IMG/VR virus record: IMGVR_UViG_3300006030_000101
Location: 1 to 24,882 of that record
Reading direction: 5' to 3' (one strand)
Origin: a virus
Length of the DNA stretch: 24,882 nucleotides
Shown: positions 14,746-20,905 of the stretch, in pieces
How the letters are laid out: each line of letters starts with the position of its first letter
Position numbering within the stretch: the stretch's first letter is position 1
The notes under the pieces: model-generated
Database searches by the model: none
What the model saw: the letters and a program-made list of their open reading frames with translations, nothing else
Told to the model about the DNA's origin: nothing
Made by a program: the position numbers and the translations under genes

Positions 14746-16087
14746 GTTTTTCCTTGGAGTAGACATGATCGGATAGGTCACGGGCGATGCGTGTAATCAC
14801 AGCGGGCCAGCCTTCGTCGCCCTGCCGGTAGAGGCGAACGCTACGGTACCACGGCATGCGCCCCGAGTTCTGGTAGCGCCACGCCGGAGTTTTGGGTGTC
14901 ATCACCCAGCACGGGACACCGAGCGCCCCGGCGAGGTGGATTACCGACGTGCAACACGATATGACAAGATCGCAAGACTTAACAAGGCAAGCAGTGTCGT
15001 AATAGTCGTTGCTCTTTGCGAGTGGCGTCTGGATGATTTCATACCCTTGCCCCTCCACCATTTTGATTTCATCTTCACAATCGGTGTACTGCAGCGACAC
15101 GAATTCGCAATTCGGCGTGCCCAAAATCGAAGCCCACCACGACAACGGTATCGAACGGCGCAACACGCGGCCCGCCTTCGCTCCACCCGTCCACGAGATA
15201 CCGACACGAAACTTATTGCCCCGGCGCGGCGTGGCCTCGGCCTTCAAATACGCGGCGCCGGGGAACGACTCCTTGGTATTTCTAAAGTATTGGCCTAAAG
15301 AGCCAATCGAAATCTGATAATCGAAGTCAACATCTTTGACCCACGAAGGCGATTGATCCTCGCGGGTGCCGTAGACTTCACAGCCGAACGCGCGTGAGAA
15401 AAGATTTTCCAGCCGGTCGTAGCTCTCAAGAATGACCTTATTGGTTTTCATCAAGTCAGGGATCATCGACGCGAACATGATCTCATCACCAATGCCCTGC
15501 TCGCCGTACACAGCCACAGTGCCGGGGGATTTACCGTCCCATCGCGGTCTGCCGCCAAGCGCGCGATCTATGCGCATCTTGGACTGGAACCCCCAATCGT
15601 ATTCTTTCCAACCTTGCTCCCACTGCCCGTGCTCCAACAGCAGCAGGGAGTAATTCCAGTGCGCGAAGGGGAGCGTGCTGTCCATCGCCAGCGCCTTTCG
15701 GCACAGTTCTTCACCCTTCTCCGGTTCCCCGGTTTCCACATACAGACTTGCGTATGTAGCCAATGTCTCCGCCGTGGGGTTCTTCTTCACGGACTTGTCA
15801 AACCACCTGCGCGCTTCTTCGTGCAGTCCGGCGTATTTGTACGCCAACGCGAGGTTGCAGTAGATATCGGACGGAACTTCCTTCTTGGTGTTTTCGATTG
15901 ACCTGTGGAGAAACACCATCCCCAGCCCCGACTTGCCCATTTGCAAGTAGAGCGTACCCACCGTGGCGAGTAGCCCGGCGTTATCCCTGTTTTGCGTCAG
16001 TAGCTTGTCGTAGGCTTCCAACGCGCCGTCAAAGTCACCAGCGTTGTGAAGGGCTTGCGCTTCCTGCCACAAAGGTATATCGGCCAT
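14735..16087 (-). CDS. TPR-domain glycosyltransferase-like protein (GT-B fold)
   Basis: This 450-residue protein joins about four to five tetratricopeptide repeats (residues 3-165, with typical phrases such as NLALAYKYAGLHEEARRWF) to a C-terminal domain of the heptosyltransferase/O-GlcNAc transferase-like GT-B type. Motifs in that domain are GEQGIGDEIMFAS (195-207), VGISWTGG (295-302) and the nucleotide-sugar site DLVISCCTSVIHLAGALGVP (373-392). Such proteins transfer sugars to lipopolysaccharide, other glycans or proteins; TPRs usually recognise a protein partner. It is the first gene of the sugar cassette and lies 39 bases after the probable decoration protein. No good ribosome binding site is visible, so expression may be modest. 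The fold is confident; donor and acceptor are unknown. Confidence 0.9.
   Translation of the reverse strand: MADIPLWQEAQALHNAGDFDGALEAYDKLLTQNRDNAGLLATVGTLYLQMGKSGLGMVFLHRSIENTKKEVPSDIYCNLALAYKYAGLHEEARRWFDKSVKKNPTAETLATYASLYVETGEPEKGEELCRKALAMDSTLPFAHWNYSLLLLEHGQWEQGWKEYDWGFQSKMRIDRALGGRPRWDGKSPGTVAVYGEQGIGDEIMFASMIPDLMKTNKVILESYDRLENLFSRAFGCEVYGTREDQSPSWVKDVDFDYQISIGSLGQYFRNTKESFPGAAYLKAEATPRRGNKFRVGISWTGGAKAGRVLRRSIPLSWWASILGTPNCEFVSLQYTDCEDEIKMVEGQGYEIIQTPLAKSNDYYDTACLVKSCDLVISCCTSVIHLAGALGVPCWVMTPKTPAWRYQNSGRMPWYRSVRLYRQGDEGWPAVITRIARDLSDHVYSKEKHAA
14751..14755 (-). promoter_or_regulatory. Ribosome binding site that sets the cupin start
   Basis: AAGGA on the coding strand lies five bases before the ATG at 14745, inside the last codons of the TPR-glycosyltransferase gene. 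It favours this start over ATGs at 14766 and 14781. Confidence 0.65.
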
Positions 16088-16093
16088 AGTTCA

Positions 16094-16117
16094 GGGAGCG
16101 GGTTGTTAGCCCGCCCC
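16094..16117 (-). other. Inverted repeat (RNA hairpin) between head genes and sugar cassette
   Basis: The coding strand can fold as GCGGG-CTAACAA-CCCGC, extended by three more G:C pairs past a single bulged base. It fills most of the 39-base gap between the probable decoration gene and the TPR-glycosyltransferase gene. There is no T tract after it, so it is not a standard intrinsic terminator. It could protect or end the abundant capsid mRNA, or reduce expression of the downstream cassette. Confidence 0.55.
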
Positions 16118-16126
16118 CGCCCGTGG

Positions 16127-16531
16127 TTAAGTGTCCATCGAGAAAATCGCCACCATCGTGAAGCCACCAGTACTTGCCGCAGCCGAGACTGCGGAAATAG
16201 TGATGTCGATGGTGTCGTCGATTGAGTACGTGTACGGCGCGTACTGCGTGTTGATAGGCGTGTACGCCCCCGCCGCTGAATACAGGTAGTTATTCAGGTA
16301 GCGGTTAGCCGAGCCACCGTCGCCCACGTTCACCGAGCCAGCGCCGCCCGCCGTGCTCCACACCGCAACGTACACGGGAGTCGCATTCGCGGGCACCTTG
16401 ACCATCTGGATGACATCACCAGCGGACAAGTTCGCAGCAAGGGAGTAAGTGGACGTGACGGCAACAAGCCCGGCGCGCAAGCCTTTCGGCATAACGCCAA
16501 CAGCGGCCTTACCAGCAGTTAAAGTAGCCAT
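16127..16531 (-). CDS. Probable capsid decoration or cement protein
   Basis: This 134-residue protein is rich in Ala, Thr, Ser, Gly and Tyr and looks all-beta, with SLAANLSAGDVIQMVKVPANATPVYV in its first half and YSIDDTIDITISAV plus GGFTMVAIFSMDT at the end. Proteins of this size and character often follow N4-gp56-type coat genes and are annotated as structural or head-stabilising. The ATG has AAGGAG eight bases upstream, which indicates strong translation and supports a high-copy virion component. It is the last gene before the sugar cassette, separated from it by 39 bases that hold a strong inverted repeat. Many exposed Ser and Thr residues make it a conceivable glycosylation target. The exact role is inferred. 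Confidence 0.85.
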   Translation of the reverse strand: MATLTAGKAAVGVMPKGLRAGLVAVTSTYSLAANLSAGDVIQMVKVPANATPVYVAVWSTAGGAGSVNVGDGGSANRYLNNYLYSAAGAYTPINTQYAPYTYSIDDTIDITISAVSAAASTGGFTMVAIFSMDT

Positions 16532-16543
16532 GTGTCAGTCTCC

Positions 16544-17638
16544 TTAATCAGCCGCAGCAGCGAAGAAGCCGGTCACAATCCCGTGATCCTTGGGAGTTGT
16601 GGTATCAGCGCCCGCCGCAGTGCCGAAGCGTAGTTTCTCGATTGCACGAATCTCTTGGATACCGACGCCGTGCAAAAAGTCGTAGTCGGTGTTCTGAGTC
16701 GTGCTCTTGGTGCGTTGCGCCCACGCGAGGCCGATAGCCTGCGCGCCGCAGAGGTACACCGGTTGGATATTCACGCCGGTAGACGCGAAAGAGCTATCCA
16801 GTGAAGCGATTTCCGGTATCTCGCGCAGAATCATGCCGTCCCAAACGAGGGAATCGCCGGTAAACAGCGGGTTGTCCTCGTTACGCGCACGAGCCTCGCG
16901 GTTGGCGAGAGTCAGCACGTTGGTGGTCGGGTTGTTCTCCGTCAGATCACGCCACGCCAGCGATGGGATGAAGCAAACAAACCATTCCTGATCCATTTCC
17001 TTCACGCTGATGGGTTTGATCTTGGGCGACGCGGCTTGCGCCATACGCTTCATCAGGCTCAACGTAAGCGGCGAACACTTGTCGCCCGCGCTGATCGCCA
17101 GACACGCCGTTGCAAAGGTCGCGTTGTAATTGCTGGTGGTGTCGCCAAACAGGATACGATCCTGATTGTTGGCACACCACGTATTGCGCTGCGTCGAGGT
17201 CGAGGATGTGAAGTTCACGCCGTCAATCTGTCCGAGCGCATTGGTGATGCCGTCGCGCAGTTTCTTACGCGCCCATTCGCTCAGTTGATCTTTGGCAGCT
17301 TCGCGCAGGTCGATAGCGGACTTCTGCTCGTCCCAATCGTCAACAGCAACACCGTGGCGCAGCACATCGACGATAACTTTATGAGAACGCGAACCCAGCC
17401 GTTCCTCGTTACCCATCAGGGTGTTGTTGCCGGTGACACCGTTGCCGACCAGTTCATTGACCAGCGCAAAGGTTACGGAATCTCCGCGCTTCTTCGTCAA
17501 GTCGTCCTTGACGTTAATCATGGAGTTCGGGGATGTGCCCATGTACCGGCGGTACCGGCTGGCACGGACGTAATCAGTAAAAAACTGATCGTCCCATAGC
17601 TGCGGGGTCAGGCCCGAAGCAGCATAAGTTTGTGACAT
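16544..17638 (-). CDS. Major capsid protein, N4-gp56 family
   Basis: This 364-residue coat protein builds the icosahedral shell. The N-terminus (MSQTYAASGLTPQLWDDQF) and the region about 50-130, with KRGDSVTFALVNEL, the loop around GNEERLGSRSH and the helix DLREAAKDQLSEWARKKL, match the HK97-fold capsid family named after N4 gp56. The later part contains the typical strand and loop series ending in an RAIEKLRFGTA segment. It follows the scaffold gene, has a strong GGAGG ribosome binding site, and ends 12 bases before a small beta-rich protein that is probably a decoration or cement protein. Note the mosaic: portal and tail genes are P22-like, whereas this coat resembles the N4-gp56 group. Confidence 0.93.
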   Translation of the reverse strand: MSQTYAASGLTPQLWDDQFFTDYVRASRYRRYMGTSPNSMINVKDDLTKKRGDSVTFALVNELVGNGVTGNNTLMGNEERLGSRSHKVIVDVLRHGVAVDDWDEQKSAIDLREAAKDQLSEWARKKLRDGITNALGQIDGVNFTSSTSTQRNTWCANNQDRILFGDTTSNYNATFATACLAISAGDKCSPLTLSLMKRMAQAASPKIKPISVKEMDQEWFVCFIPSLAWRDLTENNPTTNVLTLANREARARNEDNPLFTGDSLVWDGMILREIPEIASLDSSFASTGVNIQPVYLCGAQAIGLAWAQRTKSTTQNTDYDFLHGVGIQEIRAIEKLRFGTAAGADTTTPKDHGIVTGFFAAAAD

Positions 17639-17763
17639 TTAAAGCCTCCGAAAGTTAAGGGAAATGTTTCAACACGCGCCCGTAATGTCGGCGGCACTAA
17701 AACACCCGATAACTCCCGGTGGCGGAGACTTACTCGCCCTTTAGGGTAGGCGTCACCCAGCGG
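17639..17763 (-). other. 125-base gap between scaffold and major capsid genes
   Basis: This is the only gap longer than 100 bases between identified genes. On the coding strand it contains a weak inverted repeat around CCCTAAAGGG close to the scaffold stop and a short CTCC/GGAG pairing, neither followed by a convincing T tract, and it ends in the capsid ribosome binding site. I see no good sigma-70 type promoter. It may be an untranslated leader that sets high capsid expression, or a site of RNA processing. Confidence 0.5.
17645..17649 (-). promoter_or_regulatory. Strong ribosome binding site of the major capsid gene
   Basis: The coding strand reads GGAGG six bases before the ATG at 17638. 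It is one of the best Shine-Dalgarno sequences in the window and fits the need for hundreds of capsid copies. Confidence 0.8.
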
Positions 17764-18561
17764 CTAACGGCGGGCGAGTATCGCGTCAAGCGACGTAGGC
17801 CCGTTCCATACAGGGGCATTGCCGCTTCCGCTCCCGTTCACGTCGCTTAACGACGGCGGGATGCTCGCCAATTTCTTCCGTTCCGCTTCGAGTTTCGCAG
17901 CGAACTCAGCTTCAAGCTGCGCGCGAATCTCGCCCTCCCGCTTGGTCACGATCTGATCGATCCCGCCAAGCTGCTCCAATTCTACACTTCTTTTTGCCGT
18001 TGTATAGGCATACTCGGCGGGATTCATCGATTTTGCGAAACCTTGCAGCAAAGCCGGGTTCTGCTGGGCCAAACTCATGAAGATTTCGGCCTTTTCCGCG
18101 AAATCCGGGTACTTTTCGCGTGCCGCCTGTTCCGACACAGACACACGGTCAGAAAGGATGATGTTGGAGACTTCCGCCTTGAGGGACTCCGCCTGCTCCG
18201 CTTGGCGCCTTAACGCGCCATCCGGGTCGTCCCAAAACGTTTTCTCCGGTTCCTTGGGCTGCTTGGCGCGCAGTTCGGCCAACTCACGCTCCAAGGCCTG
18301 CCGCTTGCGGGCTTCATCCTGCGCACGGGCGAGGAACGCACGCTCCTGTGGCGTCAATTGCTGCTTTGGCGGCTCTGTGGGGGCCGTCGGTGGCTCGGTC
18401 GCAGCCTTGGGCTGTTCTGCCGGTGGCGTAGCTTCCTTGGGCGCTTCTGACGCTACCTTGGGGGCTTCCGTGGCCGCAAACTTCCCCGCTTCGTCACGTG
18501 GTGGGGCTTCCTTACCCTGCGCCGGGGCTTCCTTACCGCTCAGGATGTCATCCAGTTCCAT
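17764..18561 (-). CDS. Capsid scaffolding protein
   Basis: This 265-residue, highly charged, mostly helical protein lies immediately before the major capsid gene, the position of scaffold in P22-like phages. Residues 11-68 are an Ala/Pro/Glu/Lys low-complexity stretch. Residues 70-102 form a coiled coil (RAFLARAQDEARKRQALERE). A segment EKTFWDDPDGAL, often seen in scaffold-like phage proteins, lies near 108-119, and a second charged helical region spans about 200-240. Scaffold directs coat assembly and leaves before DNA entry. The ATG is preceded by AAAGGCGG. It lacks any protease-like motif, so it is probably a dedicated scaffold rather than a protease fusion. The sequence is not conserved enough to name a family precisely; the call rests on composition and position. 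Confidence 0.85.
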   Translation of the reverse strand: MELDDILSGKEAPAQGKEAPPRDEAGKFAATEAPKVASEAPKEATPPAEQPKAATEPPTAPTEPPKQQLTPQERAFLARAQDEARKRQALERELAELRAKQPKEPEKTFWDDPDGALRRQAEQAESLKAEVSNIILSDRVSVSEQAAREKYPDFAEKAEIFMSLAQQNPALLQGFAKSMNPAEYAYTTAKRSVELEQLGGIDQIVTKREGEIRAQLEAEFAAKLEAERKKLASIPPSLSDVNGSGSGNAPVWNGPTSLDAILARR

Positions 18562-18573
18562 AAAACCGCCTTT

Positions 18574-18930
18574 CTATGCGTCAATAAACAGTTCCAGCAG
18601 CAATTTCTCAGCCGCCAAGCGCTGACGGCGCTTTTCAAGCACCTCTGGCAACACTGGCTCAACGTAAGGCTGCGATACGACAGTTCCTTTGGCCGTAACC
18701 TCAACAACCGGCGACGCCACTTCGGGGACTGTCTGCTGCACCGCAACAACCACCGGTTCCGGCTTTTTCTTGCGCCGCAGCGGTTCCCCGGACGGCTTGA
18801 TGATGTTGTGCGACTGCTCGCGTACGTCATAGCCGCCGCTGCTCGTCTTTTCAGACGGAGCTAAATTACCGCCATCCCCCCAATACGCAGGCCCGAAGTA
18901 ACGCGCGCCGAAGTAACGATGTCCGAACAT
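18574..18930 (-). CDS. Small protein with aromatic pentad repeat, unknown function
   Basis: This 118-residue protein opens with three five-residue units, RYFGA, RYFGP and AYWGD (residues 5-19), after MFGH. A Pro- and Val-rich, low-complexity middle follows (about 45-92, with a basic patch RRKKKPEP), and then a charged helix LEKRRQRLAAEKLLLELF near the C-terminus. No known enzyme motif is visible. The ATG shares one base with the stop of the preceding structural gene, so translation is probably coupled. The gene ends 12 bases before the scaffold start. The aromatic head, flexible linker and terminal helix suggest an adaptor peptide that docks onto another virion protein, but this is inference; function is unknown. 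Confidence 0.8.
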   Translation of the reverse strand: MFGHRYFGARYFGPAYWGDGGNLAPSEKTSSGGYDVREQSHNIIKPSGEPLRRKKKPEPVVVAVQQTVPEVASPVVEVTAKGTVVSQPYVEPVLPEVLEKRRQRLAAEKLLLELFIDA

Positions 18931-19502
18931 CAGGTCAAGTCTAGCGTTACCGCAGCTCTGTTCCCGTCAGCGTCCACAGTGGCGCTGATAACGTCTTTGC
19001 TGTCCGCGATGTCCCGGTATTTGGCGTTTGTTGTCGCAAGCCCCGAAGCCTTGCCGAGCATCGCCGCGATAAACCCGCGCATCGCCTGTACCGCCGTGGT
19101 CGTCCCCGTAATCACATACGCCCATATCGACGTGACGGATGCGGAGTCAATACTCACTGTCGCTGTGCCAAGGTCGAAAACATGTTGCGCACTGGCGTTG
19201 CCGTAGGTTTCAACGATAAACCCGGTGTCGTCTACAGCCTTGGTCGCGCTGTCGGCCACCGTCACCATTATTTGCGACGCCTGCATTTCTGTCGCCGTCA
19301 GCGAGAAATCCCAAATAGCGGAGTTACCCATAGCTATAGCCGTGGGCAAATTGGTCACGTTGGCGGTCGCGCCGCCGTCCTTGGAAATCTTCACATCACC
19401 CGCAGCGGGTGTCCAGTCGGCGTTAACCGCGTGATTGGCGCTACCCGCCTTGGGGATGGCGATGTAAATGTGGCGTGCTACGCCGTATTTGCTCAGAAAC
19501 AT
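18930..19502 (-). CDS. Predicted phage structural protein
   Basis: This 190-residue protein has an N-terminal half with strands and the phrase DWTPAAGDVKISKDGG (about residues 29-44), followed by TATEMQASQIMVTVAD and a conserved-looking FIVETYG. This combination recurs in structural proteins of many tailed phages and resembles the N-terminal domain of baseplate or receptor-binding proteins of the BppU type; that resemblance is from memory, not a search. The C-terminal part (about 125-190) contains IWAYVITGTTTAVQAMRGFIAAMLGKASG and ends in short strands. It starts three bases after the 388-residue gene, with GGGG upstream of the ATG, and its stop overlaps the next ATG (TGATG). A minor head or head-fibre protein is likely. 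Confidence 0.85.
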   Translation of the reverse strand: MFLSKYGVARHIYIAIPKAGSANHAVNADWTPAAGDVKISKDGGATANVTNLPTAIAMGNSAIWDFSLTATEMQASQIMVTVADSATKAVDDTGFIVETYGNASAQHVFDLGTATVSIDSASVTSIWAYVITGTTTAVQAMRGFIAAMLGKASGLATTNAKYRDIADSKDVISATVDADGNRAAVTLDLT

Positions 19503-19505
19503 TTT

Positions 19506-20672
19506 TTACCCCACCATTCCGCGCAGCATCGGAGTGCCCGCTATTGTTGTGCCGGTGCCTGACCCGTCACCGTCGTCTATCTGGTCGATAATTAAATGAA
19601 TAAGCGGAATTGCCGTAGTGGTGTCAGTCCACGCCCCGGCAGAACCCGCCGTCCAAGTGCGTGACGAAAGGTAAATCTGTGCCGTCATTGTGCTGTCGAA
19701 CGCGATAACGCCACTGGCCGCCGCGCCCGTCCCCGCCGCGCTCATTGTTACTACGGTGATAGCGTTTGCGTTATCGCTCCTGATACCGGCGTAATAGGTC
19801 GTATCCTTTGCGATTGAGTACGGTGTGGCAAATATGGCGTCGGCGTAGCCGTCATTCGTGATAAACGTGGCGCTGTCGCCGTCCCCGGCGAATTGTGCAA
19901 GTGCGTCACCGTCAGTAGTGCTGGACGCAGGCCACAGCGTAGCCGTGTAGTTTGATCCTGCGGCGGCGTTTGCCATCAGCCACCGGATACCACGGATGCG
20001 GCAAGCATAAGGCAACTGAAAACGCAGGGCGTACTCGTCGGGAGCGCTCGCGCTGGTTATGGCGTTCAGCGTCGGGGCGGAGTTCAGCGGCATCAGGCAC
20101 GCCATGTACTGCGGCCCCGCCGTACCAAACGCTACGACCCATTCCATGGGGCCGTAGCCAATGCTTGAACTCACGCCGACTGCAGAAGCCCACGTGCCCG
20201 CCCCCGTATCGATAAAAAACGCCGGACTCATGGTAGCGCCAGCCGCCAGAGGGCTTGCCATAGCAACCAACTGCATGTTTGGCGTCGTGCCGCTATCGTA
20301 AGTCAGTACGATAGCGATATCCTGCCCCTCGGTTACGCTAGGCGGCGTCCCTATCGTGACCGACTTCCAGATATTGTCATCAGTGTCCGCCACAGTTACG
20401 GTGCCGTTAGCCCCCGCAGCCAGAATCGTTCCGCTCGGCCTGCCGTTGGTAACGCTCTGCACTTCTATCTTGATGACACAACCAGTCGTCACCGTACCAG
20501 TGCGAAAGTAGACCTTGCTCACTGTATCGGTGACTGGCGACGGGCCAACCCAAGCCATGCGGTCAGTCGCGCTATCAAAAGTTGGCGTGTTCACTGCGGT
20601 GGTAACAGACTGCACGCCGCCGGCCACAATCAAATTGGGAACAAACCTCTTCCCGCAAGCGACCATCGTCAT
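19506..20672 (-). CDS. Predicted beta-rich virion protein with two similar halves
   Basis: This 388-residue protein is very rich in Thr, Ser, Ala and Gly and has few Lys residues, a composition typical of extracellular virion proteins. Two halves look alike: about residues 30-190 and 195-365 each begin with alternating hydrophobic strands and pass through a PSG or GD turn. Each ends with a pattern of a proline-led strand followed by a 'G/D-x-x-Y/I-x-I' strand (for example EGQDIAIVL and KDTTYYAGI), which suggests tandem jelly-roll or beta-sandwich domains. The start overlaps the preceding gene by ATGA. Position between portal and scaffold suggests a head-associated fibre or decoration protein, possibly a carbohydrate binder. 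No enzyme motif is visible. The protein-coding call is strong; the role is inferred. Confidence 0.85.
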   Translation of the reverse strand: MTMVACGKRFVPNLIVAGGVQSVTTAVNTPTFDSATDRMAWVGPSPVTDTVSKVYFRTGTVTTGCVIKIEVQSVTNGRPSGTILAAGANGTVTVADTDDNIWKSVTIGTPPSVTEGQDIAIVLTYDSGTTPNMQLVAMASPLAAGATMSPAFFIDTGAGTWASAVGVSSSIGYGPMEWVVAFGTAGPQYMACLMPLNSAPTLNAITSASAPDEYALRFQLPYACRIRGIRWLMANAAAGSNYTATLWPASSTTDGDALAQFAGDGDSATFITNDGYADAIFATPYSIAKDTTYYAGIRSDNANAITVVTMSAAGTGAAASGVIAFDSTMTAQIYLSSRTWTAGSAGAWTDTTTAIPLIHLIIDQIDDGDGSGTGTTIAGTPMLRGMVG

Positions 20673-20905
20673 ACGGTCACCGTCGCGCCAGTTTGTAGCA
20701 ACGCGCGAGCCTGCGCGTTCGTACGACCCAGTTTTGCGAGCCGCGCTACCACACGGATAAATGCCGCCGCGTCCTGCTCCGTAATCGGCGCTGACAAGTC
20801 GTTCAGGTCAATCACCATCGAACGCGACAGGTCACCAGACGCGGTGAACGTCAGGTGGTTACCGCCTGAGCAGATGCCGGTTAACTGGATGATTACTGCG
20901 CTCAT
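20669..20905 (-). CDS. Small phage protein of unknown function
   Basis: This 78-residue protein has no signal peptide or membrane segment. The N-terminal half looks like short beta strands (MSAVIIQLTG, HLTFTASGD) and the C-terminal half is helical (AAAFIRVVARLAKLGR). Small proteins with this general layout are common in phage head regions and have no assigned role. It is fixed as a gene by ATGA junctions on both sides, with the portal upstream and the 388-residue protein downstream, which implies coupled translation. It opens a four-gene block between portal and scaffold that has no counterpart in the P22 order. Function is unknown; a minor head or assembly protein is the most natural guess. 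Confidence 0.8.
   Translation of the reverse strand: MSAVIIQLTGICSGGNHLTFTASGDLSRSMVIDLNDLSAPITEQDAAAFIRVVARLAKLGRTNAQARALLQTGATVTV

Noticed and set aside
14735-16087. Bacterial host DNA flanking a prophage, suggested by the sugar genes
   Set aside because: Phage structural genes lie on both sides in the same orientation with overlapping junctions, so the cassette is part of the phage genome.
17639-17763. Promoter or intrinsic terminator before the capsid gene
   Set aside because: TTGAAA has no matching -10 box at a suitable distance, and the weak inverted repeats lack a T tract; no call can be supported.
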